Shown here in pieces: positions 30,936 through 40,831 of a stretch of 64,000 nucleotides of DNA. The notes beneath the pieces were generated by a model. It was not told the origin of the DNA, ran no database searches, and worked only from the letters and a program-made list of their open reading frames with translations. The stretch spans positions 62,001 to 126,000 of the forward strand of contig CANLWB010000011.1 of the NCBI GenBank assembly GCA_947494695.1, in the 5' to 3' direction. Position numbers and translations under genes: made by a program. Origin of the DNA: an uncultured Flavobacteriaceae bacterium (GTDB lineage: Bacteria; Bacteroidota; Bacteroidia; Flavobacteriales; Flavobacteriaceae). The first letter of the stretch is position 1. The number at the start of each line of letters is the position of its first letter.

Positions 30936-31058
30936 TTGTATAGCCTGCCCTTAGATCTGTTTGATAGAATTTCAGGCAGAACGCATAAGTATGTGCCTCC
31001 TAGAGGGCTTATTTATACAGGGTCTTCTGCCGGAGCTAAAAGTTATTATAATATTTAA
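30936..31058 (+). pseudogene. Remnant resembling the N-terminal segment of a class I SAM-dependent methyltransferase
   Basis: The frame reads LYSLPLDLFDRISGRTHKYVPPRGLIYTGSSAGAKSYYNI*. No start codon; the stop comes soon after the LIYTGS motif. Confidence 0.5.
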
Positions 31059-31158
31059 GAAATCTTAGTATTCATTGGACTAAATTAAGTTTTCAATATA
31101 AAATGAAACATTTATTATGTTTTAGCGTCTTATTAGATGAAATAAATACAGGTATATA

Positions 31159-31506
31159 ATGAAACTCGTCGTTAAACTTCTATTAAATGCGATCGCTGTA
31201 TTTGTAATTGCCAATTTTTTAAATGGAGTTGATGTAGATAATTATGTGACGGCTCTCATAGTTGCGGTCGTTCTGTCTATATTAAATCTTTTTGTGAAAC
31301 CAGTATTGGTAATTTTAACTTTACCAATTACAATCGTAACCTTAGGACTGTTTCTATTAATTATTAATGCTTTAATTATAGTGTTTGCCGACAAACTAAT
31401 TGATGGTTTTTCTGTAAGTAGTATTTGGACAGCTGTTGTGTTTAGTATCTTACTATCTGTCTTACAATCTGTACTGCACTCTTTTTTAAAAGATGAAAAA
31501 AAATAG
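31159..31506 (+). CDS. Phage holin family-like (YvlD-type) membrane protein
   Basis: 115 aa with several TM segments; LNLFVKPVLVILTLPITIVTLGLFLLIINALII. Confidence 0.9.
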   Translation: MKLVVKLLLNAIAVFVIANFLNGVDVDNYVTALIVAVVLSILNLFVKPVLVILTLPITIVTLGLFLLIINALIIVFADKLIDGFSVSSIWTAVVFSILLSVLQSVLHSFLKDEKK

Positions 31507-31628
31507 TGTAACATGAACCTCCATTTTTGAAGCATTTTAAGTCTGAATATTTTTAATAAAGAATCCCATATCACCTTTGAAAATCAATAAATAAGCGCGT
31601 GTTAAATGAAGCTGTTAAAAACTTTGTT

Positions 31629-31659
31629 GGGATGTAAAAATGTTATATTTTTGCATCCC
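31629..31659 (+). promoter_or_regulatory. Predicted tig promoter (Bacteroidota -7 TATTTTTG) embedded in a near-perfect inverted repeat
   Basis: GGGATGTAAAAAT-GTTAT-ATTTTTGCATCCC; the -7-like motif TAnnTTTG is at 31646-31653. Confidence 0.55.
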
Positions 31660-31734
31660 AATTTTGGTTAAGGAAATTTAGTTTTTTTAAGACTTATTGT
31701 TAAATGCCGGATAGAAGGCTTTATAAAATTTAAA

Positions 31735-33063
31735 ATGAATATTACAAGAGAAAACGTTGACGCATTAAATGCTGTTGTAAAGGTAGACATCGCTAAAGAA
31801 GATTATAGCGAAAAAGTTGAGAAAATCTTATCAGATTATCGTAAAACAGCTAATATTCCTGGTTTTAGAAAAGGACATGTGCCAATGGGAATGGTGAAGA
31901 AGCAATATGGAAAAGCCGTATTGGTAGATGAAGTAAATAAATTGCTTCAGGATGCATTGAACAAGTATCTTACAGAAGAAAAACTAGATGTATTAGGACA
32001 ACCTTTACCAAAACCACAAGATGATATAAACTGGGATGCTGACGGGTTTTCTTTTGAATTCGAGTTAGGTTTAGCTCCAGAATTCGAGGTAAAATTAAAA
32101 GGTAAAAAAGCCATTACACATTACCATATTGTTGCAGACGATAAGATGATTGATGAGCAGATAGAGCGTATTCAAAAGCAATATGGAAAGTTAGTTTCGC
32201 AGGAAGACGTTGAAAAGGACAGTGAAATTACTGGAGCCTTCAAGAATGAAGAAAGAGAAATAGATAATACGGTTAGCTTAACCTTGGATAAGTTTAAAGG
32301 GAAAGCTACCGAGAAGAAATTTATTGGTGCGAAACCAGGTGATGTTATTGCCTTAAAAACTAAAGGTCTTTACGATGATGAGCATGAATTAATGCATGCT
32401 TTAAAATTAGGTAAAGATGATGTAGATGGTTTAGATATTGAAGTGACTTTTACCATAACTGAAATTAATAAGCGTGAGCTAGCAGATTTAGACCAAGAGT
32501 TGTTCGATAAACTTTTTGGAAAAGATACGGTTAAGACGGTTACTGAATTAAGAGATAAAATAAAGGAAGACGCCGAAAAACAATTCGTACAACAAGCAGA
32601 CCAAAAGCTTTTAAATGATGTTACCGAGTATTTAGTTGAAAGCACAAAGTTCGATCTTCCTGTTGATTTTTTAACCAAGTGGATGCGTACAGCGGGAGAA
32701 AAAGAATTAGATGAAGTACAAGCCAGAGAGGAATATGAAAAGTCTGAAAAGGGATTAAGATATCAGTTGATAGAAGGGAAACTGATAACAGATAACGACA
32801 TTCAAGTAACTATAGACGATATTAAAGATCATGCAAGAGATATGATTAAGGCTCAAATGGCACAGTTTGGACAAATGAATGCCTCAGATAAAGAGTTAGA
32901 CGATATTGCGGCACGTGTTTTATCCAATCAGGATGAGGCTCGTAGGATTTCTGAGCAGTTGATAAGTCAAAAACTATTAGCGATTTACAAAGAAAAAGCA
33001 AATGTTAAGGTTAAAGAATTGAGTTACGAAAAGTTTGTAAAAGAAGTTTATGGTGACAAATAA
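31735..33063 (+). CDS. tig: Trigger factor
   Basis: Ribosome-binding signature GFRKGHVPMGMVKKQYG; followed by clpP and clpX. Confidence 0.95.
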   Translation: MNITRENVDALNAVVKVDIAKEDYSEKVEKILSDYRKTANIPGFRKGHVPMGMVKKQYGKAVLVDEVNKLLQDALNKYLTEEKLDVLGQPLPKPQDDINWDADGFSFEFELGLAPEFEVKLKGKKAITHYHIVADDKMIDEQIERIQKQYGKLVSQEDVEKDSEITGAFKNEEREIDNTVSLTLDKFKGKATEKKFIGAKPGDVIALKTKGLYDDEHELMHALKLGKDDVDGLDIEVTFTITEINKRELADLDQELFDKLFGKDTVKTVTELRDKIKEDAEKQFVQQADQKLLNDVTEYLVESTKFDLPVDFLTKWMRTAGEKELDEVQAREEYEKSEKGLRYQLIEGKLITDNDIQVTIDDIKDHARDMIKAQMAQFGQMNASDKELDDIAARVLSNQDEARRISEQLISQKLLAIYKEKANVKVKELSYEKFVKEVYGDK

Positions 33064-33089
33064 GTAAATAATAATTCCTTATATTTAAG

Positions 33090-33119
33090 CGCTTAAATCA
33101 TATGATTTAAGCGTTTTTT
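33090..33119 (+). terminator. Rho-independent terminator after tig
   Basis: CGCTTAAATCATATGATTTAAGCG perfect palindrome followed by T6. Confidence 0.85.
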
Positions 33120-33205
33120 ATTAAAAAAAGATAATTTTAAAAGACAGATTTTTCGCCATTAAACTGTAAGTCAGGCGATTAGTTAAATAAAATATTAAGT
33201 AAACT

Positions 33206-33880
33206 ATGGATTACGCTAAAGAGTTTGAAAAATTCGCTATAAAAGATCAAGGCATTAGCAGTACATATTACAATCAAATACTAAGTAGTATGTATCCAAC
33301 CGGTTTAACACCGAATATTATTGAAGAACGCCAAATGAATATTGCTATTTTCGACGTTTTTTCACGTTTAATGATGGATCGTATTATTTTTCTGGGAACA
33401 GCGATTAACGATCAGGTTGCCAATATTATCCAGGCGCAACTTTTATTCTTAGAGAGTGTAGATGCCTCGAAGGATATTCAAATTTATATTAATTCGCCCG
33501 GAGGGAGCGTATATGCTGGTTTAGGAATATATGATACCATGCAGTTTATTAAGCCAGATGTGGCGACGATTTGTACGGGAATGGCGGCTTCTATGGGAGC
33601 TGTTCTTCTTTGCGCAGGCGAAAAAGGAAAACGTAGCGGTTTAACACATTCGCGCGTTATGATACATCAACCATTAGGTGGTGCGCAGGGACAAGCCAGT
33701 GATATAGAAATTACGGCGAGAGAAATTTTGACCTTAAAAGAAGAGCTTTATAAAATTATTAGTAAACATTCAGGTCAGGATTACGACAAAGTATATGAAG
33801 ATAGTGATAGAGACTTTTGGATGAAAGCCGATAAGGCTAAAGAATATGGTATGATTGATGAAATTTTAGCACGTAGTTAA
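33206..33880 (+). CDS. clpP: ATP-dependent Clp protease proteolytic subunit
   Basis: [39 protein letters not shown]. Confidence 0.97.
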   Translation: MDYAKEFEKFAIKDQGISSTYYNQILSSMYPTGLTPNIIEERQMNIAIFDVFSRLMMDRIIFLGTAINDQVANIIQAQLLFLESVDASKDIQIYINSPGGSVYAGLGIYDTMQFIKPDVATICTGMAASMGAVLLCAGEKGKRSGLTHSRVMIHQPLGGAQGQASDIEITAREILTLKEELYKIISKHSGQDYDKVYEDSDRDFWMKADKAKEYGMIDEILARS

Positions 33881-33953
33881 TTAAAAAATTCGTAATTTTA
33901 ATATGTTGTTATTGAGTGGTTTATGGTTAACTCATACAAAAAAATAAAGATTA

Positions 33954-35186
33954 ATGGCAAAGGAAGAATTAGAGTGTTCGTTTTGTGGTAGAAAAAAACC
34001 AGAGACGAATTTATTAATCGCAGGTTTAGATGCTCATATATGTGACAGATGTATTGAGCAGGCTCATGGTATTGTAATTGAGGAATCTAAACAAAATGAT
34101 AGTAGCGATTTATCTGCTGAATTAAAACTTCGTAAACCCCAACAAATAAAGGAGTTTCTTGATGAATACATTATTGGTCAGGGAATGACAAAAAAGGTGA
34201 TGTCTGTAGCGGTGTATAACCACTATAAGCGTTTATTGCAACCACCTTCCAAAGACGATGTTGATATTCAAAAAAGTAATATTGTAATGGTTGGACAAAC
34301 AGGTACCGGTAAAACCTTGATGGCAAAAACTGTGGCGAGAATGCTTAATGTACCATTGGCCATTGTAGATGCAACGGTGTTAACGGAAGCCGGTTACGTA
34401 GGTGAAGATGTTGAGAGTATTTTAACACGTTTATTGCAGGCGGCAGATTACAATCTGGAAAAAGCAGAAAAGGGAATTGTTTTTATAGACGAAATAGATA
34501 AAATTGCTCGTAAGAGTGATAATCCTTCTATTACCAGAGATGTTTCTGGTGAAGGAGTACAGCAGGCGTTGTTAAAGCTTCTTGAAGGTACTGTCGTTAA
34601 TGTTCCACCAAAGGGAGGGCGTAAACATCCAGATCAAAAGTTTATCGAAGTTAATACAGAGAATATCCTTTTTATTGCAGGAGGAGCATTTGATGGTATT
34701 GACCGTATTATTTCCAAGCGTCTAAATATGCAGGCGGTAGGGTACAGCGCATCAATGTCTGATGAGGTGGTAGATCAAGATCACTTACTTCAGTACATTA
34801 TTCCAAAGGACTTAAAGGATTTTGGTTTAATTCCTGAAATTATTGGTCGATTACCTGTTCTTACCTATATGGATCCCTTAGATGCTGGTACATTAAGAGC
34901 GATATTGACAGAACCAAAAAATGCCATCATTAAGCAATATAAGAAGCTTTTTGCGATGGACGAAATTGCTTTTAATATTACCGATGGTGCTCTGGATTTT
35001 ATTGTTAATAAAGCTATTGAATATAAATTAGGAGCAAGGGGATTACGTTCCCTTTGTGAAGAAATATTAACAGATGCGATGTTCGAGCTTCCAAGTAGTA
35101 ATGAGAAGAAATTGAATGTAACGAAAGTATACGCTGAAGATAAGTTAACTAAAACGACATTAAAGAAACTAAAAGCGGTTTCTTAA
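33954..35186 (+). CDS. clpX: ATP-dependent Clp protease ATP-binding subunit ClpX
   Basis: Zinc-binding [10 protein letters not shown]...ICDRC, Walker [13 protein letters not shown]+ motifs. Confidence 0.97.
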   Translation: MAKEELECSFCGRKKPETNLLIAGLDAHICDRCIEQAHGIVIEESKQNDSSDLSAELKLRKPQQIKEFLDEYIIGQGMTKKVMSVAVYNHYKRLLQPPSKDDVDIQKSNIVMVGQTGTGKTLMAKTVARMLNVPLAIVDATVLTEAGYVGEDVESILTRLLQAADYNLEKAEKGIVFIDEIDKIARKSDNPSITRDVSGEGVQQALLKLLEGTVVNVPPKGGRKHPDQKFIEVNTENILFIAGGAFDGIDRIISKRLNMQAVGYSASMSDEVVDQDHLLQYIIPKDLKDFGLIPEIIGRLPVLTYMDPLDAGTLRAILTEPKNAIIKQYKKLFAMDEIAFNITDGALDFIVNKAIEYKLGARGLRSLCEEILTDAMFELPSSNEKKLNVTKVYAEDKLTKTTLKKLKAVS

Positions 35187-35197
35187 TAAGAAGAGTT

Positions 35198-35247
35198 ATC
35201 CATAAAAAACAAAACCACGCCATGGCGTGGTTTTGTTTTTTATGGAT
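35198..35247. terminator. Perfect 50-bp palindrome, probable bidirectional terminator between convergent genes
   Basis: ATCCATAAAAAACAAAACCACGCCA|TGGCGTGGTTTTGTTTTTTATGGAT, 25-bp arms with no mismatch. Confidence 0.85.
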
Positions 35248-35421
35248 ATTTTAATTAATAAAAGACATTATGAACATTGTCTATTTGTCTTTAACACTGA
35301 AGTAAAATTAGGCTTAATTAAAGACCCTACAAAAGTTTTTTGTGCCTTTTAGACGATGAGACGAAATACTCGTTTAAAGACTTTTCCCTTCGTACTTAAT
35401 CGGTGTTAAAGACCTTTTATT

Positions 35422-37026
35422 CTAGTTTAGAATAACAAATTCTACTCGTCTGTTTGCCTGTAAATTTTCTTCTGTACAATTGTCTGCACAGTCGACTATA
35501 GGATCATTTTCTCCATGTCCCTTAGGCTCCAAACGACTTTTCTCAATACCATTTTTAACTAAGTAGCGTAGAACAGACGCTGCACGTTTTTTAGACAGAT
35601 TTAAATTGTAAGATGCTCTACCCTTATTATCTGTATGCGCATTAACGGCTAAAGTCATTTCGGGATGCTCTTTAAGTATTTTAATAACTTTATTTAAAGA
35701 AATGGTAGATTCCTCTTTTACATGATACTTGTTAAAGTCAAAATAGATATTTTCAAGAACAATCATGAGTTCATCATCAACTTTTTCTATAACAGCTTCG
35801 GTTGAGAGTAATTCTAAATCTTTTTTATAAGATGTGTTGAAACCTCTGGTCGCTTCGAATTTAAAATGACCTGGTTCAAACCCATCTTTTAGTGTTGTAA
35901 TACTGTAATTTTCAAAGGGCGCTACATTAAAGTTGAAAGTTGCAATGTCGCTAGTAGTTTGTCTCGCAACCTCAATACCATCTTCATCTTTTAGGATAAC
36001 TAAGGTATTAGGAAGCTTTATTTGTGTTTCCAAATCTACAATACGACCTTTTACTGTTTGAATAACTTCGTCGTTTGTAGCCGTATAAATATCTAAACTC
36101 CCTTTTCCATTGGGTCTGTTGGAAGACACATATCCTTTGTTTTTAGCTGCCAGGAAATACGCAATTTCATCGTATTCAGAATTAATGGTATTACCCATAT
36201 TTCTTGGAGCTTTATATCTGTCGGAAAGTATTCGACTAGTAAAAAGATCGAAACCACCAATACTATTATGCCCCTTAGAAGAGAAGTATAAATATTTAGA
36301 ATCTAGAGATAACGATGGATATTTTTCATCTGAGCTTGTATTAATAGCAGGTCCCAAATTTTCTGGAGTACCTAACGAACCGTCATCATTTATCTTAGCA
36401 GCATAAATGTCGTAACCACCAATAGATTCAGGCATATTAGAAGCAAAATACAATTTATCGCCCTTAGGACTCATAAATGGATTTTCTATCGAAACACCAT
36501 TTTGGTTAATGCTTAATAACTCTTGGTTAATCCAGTTACCATGGGAGTTCTCTTCTAGATCGGCTTTGTATAGTTTAAACTCTGTTGAGTTCTCTTTGTT
36601 ACTTCTTGTATAGTAAACCGTTTTTTGATCTGGAGAGAAGGTCAATTGATCTTCACTATTACTGGTGTTTAGTATTCTGGAGAATAATAATGGTAAACTT
36701 AATTGTCCATTTTTACTAATATCCAGGCAAAACAAATCTTTGTAAGCTTCATTTGTATTCGGATCTATTTTTGCTAAACCCCCTAACTTTTTAGAAGAAA
36801 CCATAATAAGTTTATTTCTAAAAAAGCCAGAGCCTATTTCAGAAAATCTGGTGTTTACGCCAGCATCTAAAAGCTCGAATTGAAAGCCATTAGCACCAAC
36901 GGTATTTGATGATGCATGGAAATTGTTGTCGACTGAATAGTTATTAAAGGCTATTGAATTTGAAGTTCCTTGACCAATTACAAGATTAGATATAAGGAAT
37001 ACGAAAAAATACACTTTAGTTCTCAT
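35422..37026 (-). CDS. PD40/WD40-like repeat OmpA family protein
   Basis: PD40 repeats (LTFSPDQKTVYYTRS, KYPSLSLDSKYLYFSS), carboxypeptidase-regulatory-like domain, C-terminal OmpA domain (NAHTDNKGRASYNLNLSKKRAASVLRYL). Confidence 0.92.
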   Translation of the reverse strand: MRTKVYFFVFLISNLVIGQGTSNSIAFNNYSVDNNFHASSNTVGANGFQFELLDAGVNTRFSEIGSGFFRNKLIMVSSKKLGGLAKIDPNTNEAYKDLFCLDISKNGQLSLPLLFSRILNTSNSEDQLTFSPDQKTVYYTRSNKENSTEFKLYKADLEENSHGNWINQELLSINQNGVSIENPFMSPKGDKLYFASNMPESIGGYDIYAAKINDDGSLGTPENLGPAINTSSDEKYPSLSLDSKYLYFSSKGHNSIGGFDLFTSRILSDRYKAPRNMGNTINSEYDEIAYFLAAKNKGYVSSNRPNGKGSLDIYTATNDEVIQTVKGRIVDLETQIKLPNTLVILKDEDGIEVARQTTSDIATFNFNVAPFENYSITTLKDGFEPGHFKFEATRGFNTSYKKDLELLSTEAVIEKVDDELMIVLENIYFDFNKYHVKEESTISLNKVIKILKEHPEMTLAVNAHTDNKGRASYNLNLSKKRAASVLRYLVKNGIEKSRLEPKGHGENDPIVDCADNCTEENLQANRRVEFVILN

Positions 37027-37339
37027 ACTTAAGGGTGTTTGAGAGATTAGGATTAATTTGGGCGTAAATATAGTCTTTATGCGAGATTTTGAAAAAATTT
37101 CTTAGATGAATAGCTGTTTAATTCGTTTACCTTGGGCCGATAAGAGAAATGTCTTAAAAAAGCATGTTTTTATTCTTTAAATTTAACCAAAAATTAAGGT
37201 TAAATACAGGTGAGATTTATTGTTTTTGTGATAAGAACTTGAAACGTTTGAATGTTGTTTTTTTGGCGCATGGACGTTAATTAAGGCCTGTTCACATCTT
37301 TTAGGTTTTCTGCATACTAAATTTAAAACATAAGGATAT

Positions 37340-39151
37340 TTAATGGAGTCTTTTGTAGGCCAACCAAGCTTGTTCATTATTAATTATTCTAATGGTTTCT
37401 AGAGCTCTTATTGCTTCAGGTTTACTTTTATAACTAGCATATGCCACTTGTAATAAACCGTTATTATTTTTTCCAATACTTCTGGCGTTAACAAACCCAT
37501 CTGCTTTTAATTGTTCTACCAGTTTAATCCCATTCTTTTCAGAATTAAAAGAACCAGCTATGACATGATAATTCCCGATTTGGTCTGTCATGTTTAATGT
37601 GTTCTCTGGGGTAGCATTTAAAATCACAAACTCAACACGCCTGTTAGCTTGCGCTTCTTTATTGGTACATTTGCGTTTACAATCAATTAGCGGTTTTTGT
37701 TCTCCATAACCTTTAGATAGTAATCTATTCTTATCAATACCATTTTCGATTAAATAATTTAGGGTGGACTTTGCCCGTTTTTTAGATAACCTTAAATTAT
37801 AAGAATAAGAACCAACATTATCTGTATGAGCATTAATGACTAGTTTTATTTTAGGGTGCTCGTTAAGGACCTTTACTATTTTGTCCAGAGCCAAATTCGA
37901 TTCTTCTTTTATGCTGTGTTGACCATAGTCGAAGTATATATTCTCAACAATAATTCTAAGTTCATTATCTACTTCTGCGATCACAGGTTCGGTAGACATT
38001 ATTGCTAAATCTTGAGCGTATGTTGTGTCTTCATTTTTATAAGATCTAAAATCAAAAACTCCAGTATCATAACCGCTTTTCTGAGTAGTAATTGTATAAG
38101 CCTCCAATGGAGATACATCGAAGCTGTAAGAGCCGTCATTATCGGTTACTACTTGCTCTATTTCTCTTTGGTTTTTGTCTCTTAGAACAACAACAGCACC
38201 GGCTATCACGTTGTTAGTGGTTATATCTAAAACCTTCCCCTTTACAGTTTGTTCAATATGTTTGAACGTAAAATAATGAAGATCGTAGCTGTTTCCCTCG
38301 TTTCTATTTGATGAAAAATATCCTGAGCTATCGTTTGCATTAAAATAGGCAATTTCATCAAAAGTGGTGTTAATAGTGTTACCCATATTTTTAGGTGTAC
38401 GATATTCGTTATTTGATATTTTACTGGCAAAAAAGTCAAACCCTCCCATGCCCTCATGGCCATTGGAAGCAAAAAATAGATATTCGTCGTCAGCAGAAAT
38501 ATATGGGTGTTTGTCGTCTTCAGTTGTATTTATTTTTTCTCCTAAATTTTCAGGTATACCTAGAGTGCCGTCAGGGTTAATATTTACAGAATAAATATCG
38601 AAGCCGCCCAGGGCATCGGGCATGTTAGCCGAAAAATATAACTTATCACCCCGAGCATTTACGAAAGGGTTTTCTATAGATACATTGTCACTATTAAAAC
38701 TTAACAATTCTTCGTTCATCCAATTACCGTGAGAGCCTTCCTCAAAGCTGGCTCTGTAAAGTTTATATTCCAAGGATTTTACCCGATTACTTCGTGTGTA
38801 ATATACGGTTTGTTCGTCTGGTGAGAACGACACTTGTCCTTCACTATCGCCTGTGTTTAAAATTCTAGAAAATAATATAGGTTTAGATAAGTTTCCACTA
38901 CCAAGTGTATCAAGACAATACAGCTCTTTGTAAGCTTCATTGGTGTTGGGGTCTATTTTGGCTAATGCACCAATTTTTTTAGAAGATACCAGAATTAATT
39001 TATCTCTAAAAAAACCGGTTCCAATCTCGGAATATTCAGTGTTAATATCTGTGTCTGAAACTTCAAATTGAAATCCGTTTGTTCCAATATCCGTTTGACT
39101 GAATAATACGAGAGACTGAAGCCATACAAAAATCTTTAGATAAGCTTTCAT
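37340..39151 (-). CDS. PD40/WD40-like repeat OmpA family protein with C-terminal SPOR-like tail
   Basis: Close paralogue of 35422-37026 with an extra tail YHVIAGSFNSEKNGIKLVEQLKADGFVNARSIGKNNNGLLQVAYASY. Confidence 0.92.
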   Translation of the reverse strand: MKAYLKIFVWLQSLVLFSQTDIGTNGFQFEVSDTDINTEYSEIGTGFFRDKLILVSSKKIGALAKIDPNTNEAYKELYCLDTLGSGNLSKPILFSRILNTGDSEGQVSFSPDEQTVYYTRSNRVKSLEYKLYRASFEEGSHGNWMNEELLSFNSDNVSIENPFVNARGDKLYFSANMPDALGGFDIYSVNINPDGTLGIPENLGEKINTTEDDKHPYISADDEYLFFASNGHEGMGGFDFFASKISNNEYRTPKNMGNTINTTFDEIAYFNANDSSGYFSSNRNEGNSYDLHYFTFKHIEQTVKGKVLDITTNNVIAGAVVVLRDKNQREIEQVVTDNDGSYSFDVSPLEAYTITTQKSGYDTGVFDFRSYKNEDTTYAQDLAIMSTEPVIAEVDNELRIIVENIYFDYGQHSIKEESNLALDKIVKVLNEHPKIKLVINAHTDNVGSYSYNLRLSKKRAKSTLNYLIENGIDKNRLLSKGYGEQKPLIDCKRKCTNKEAQANRRVEFVILNATPENTLNMTDQIGNYHVIAGSFNSEKNGIKLVEQLKADGFVNARSIGKNNNGLLQVAYASYKSKPEAIRALETIRIINNEQAWLAYKRLH

Positions 39152-39274
39152 CTTTAGGGGGTTGGTCGTTTACTTCGCTATTAACGAATTTTAAAATGCA
39201 AAAGTATAATCTTAGAGGTTAAAATGCAATATTATTCGTTGAAATACAGTATTTTGAAAGGTAAACCTACATGT

Positions 39275-40789
39275 TTACCGGTTCAAACCGAGTAACTCAT
39301 CCATATAGACGCGTGTATTTGACAGACGAGGAATTTTATGTTGACCACCAAGTTTATTATTTTGTTTTAACCAATCATGAAACAAACATGGCCTAGCAAT
39401 ATTAATTTTGGGTTTGTTTAGTGTGATGTTGTTATAACGTTTGGCTTCGTAGTCTGAATTTAAGGCTTTTAATGCATTGTCAAGTAGTTCATTGAAATAA
39501 TCAATATCTCTGGGTGGGGTTTTGAATTCAATTAACCATTCATGAGCTCCCTTTTTTTTGCCTTTCATAAAAATTGGAGCAGCCGTAAAATCTACAATTT
39601 CGGCATTCGTGCGTTTGCATACTTTTTTTAGTGCATTCTCGGCATTTTCGATAATAAGTTCTTCTCCAAAAACATTGATATGGTGCCTGGTTCTGCCAGA
39701 AACTTTGAGTCTATAAGGGCTTAAGGAGGTGAATCTAATGGTGTCACCAATCTTATAGCGCCACAATCCTGCATTGGTGGTAATGATTACGGCGTAATTC
39801 TGATTAAGCTTAACCTCACTTAAAGGGATTGCTCTTTCCTCGGACGTATCGTAAACATCCATTGGAATGAATTCGTAGAAAATGCCATAATCAAGCATCA
39901 ATAGCAATTCGTTGCAGTTATTTTGATCCTGAATAGCGAAAAAACCTTCAGAGGCATTGTAAATCTCGTAATATTTAAAATCGGTGGAGGGAAGGATTTT
40001 TTTGTATTGGTCTTTATAAGGTGTGAAACTAACACCTCCATGAAAATAGACCTCCAAATTAGGCCATACCTCGTGTAAGCTTCGATTTTTTGTAGTCTCC
40101 AAAACATTGTTAAGTAAAACAAGCATCCAGGAAGGTACACCTGCCAGGCTAGTAACATTTTCTTTTATGGTTTCATCAACAATAGCTTGCATTTTATATT
40201 CCCAATCACTCATAAGAGAGACTTTACTACCTGGGGTACTGCTAAACTCTGCCCAGAAAGGCATATTATCAATTAAAATGGCAGATAAATCACCAAATAC
40301 GGTACCATTTTCTTTATACAGTTCCTTGCTGCCTCCTAATCGTAGACTCTTTCCTGTGAATAGTTGCGAATCTTCATTATTATTAAGGTACATGCACAAC
40401 AAATCTTTACTGGCAGCATAGTGACAGTCTTCGAGTGATTCTGCACTTACCGGAATAAATTTACTTTTAGATCTGGTGGTTCCGCTTGACTTGGCAAACC
40501 ATTTTATAGGGCTAGGCCAAAAGATATTACTTTCGCCTTTTCGGGAACGTTCAATAATGTCTTGCCACCCATCATAGTTTTTTATGGGGACCCGTTCAGA
40601 AAACATTCTATAATTCTTAATGGAAGCGAAGTCGTATTTTTTACCAATTTCAGTATCCTTTGCAATATCTATAAGGGTTAATAGTAATTCATTTTGTACT
40701 TCATTGGGGTATTTTAAAAAGAGTTCTATTTGATGAAACCTTTTTTTTAGAAACCAAGAAGCAATCGAATTTACTATAGGTATTGGCAT
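39275..40789 (-). CDS. GH3 auxin-responsive promoter family protein
   Basis: KWFAKSSGTTRSKSKFIPVS and GLWRYKIGDTIRFTS motifs. Confidence 0.9.
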   Translation of the reverse strand: MPIPIVNSIASWFLKKRFHQIELFLKYPNEVQNELLLTLIDIAKDTEIGKKYDFASIKNYRMFSERVPIKNYDGWQDIIERSRKGESNIFWPSPIKWFAKSSGTTRSKSKFIPVSAESLEDCHYAASKDLLCMYLNNNEDSQLFTGKSLRLGGSKELYKENGTVFGDLSAILIDNMPFWAEFSSTPGSKVSLMSDWEYKMQAIVDETIKENVTSLAGVPSWMLVLLNNVLETTKNRSLHEVWPNLEVYFHGGVSFTPYKDQYKKILPSTDFKYYEIYNASEGFFAIQDQNNCNELLLMLDYGIFYEFIPMDVYDTSEERAIPLSEVKLNQNYAVIITTNAGLWRYKIGDTIRFTSLSPYRLKVSGRTRHHINVFGEELIIENAENALKKVCKRTNAEIVDFTAAPIFMKGKKKGAHEWLIEFKTPPRDIDYFNELLDNALKALNSDYEAKRYNNITLNKPKINIARPCLFHDWLKQNNKLGGQHKIPRLSNTRVYMDELLGLNR

Positions 40790-40831
40790 ATTTATTTTAT
40801 CTTTAAGATTTTAAAAATAACATTTTTTTTT

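Noticed and set aside
31159-31506. Holin-like gene as evidence of prophage
   Set aside because: This YvlD/holin-4_2-like family is usually chromosomal, and no other phage genes are nearby.
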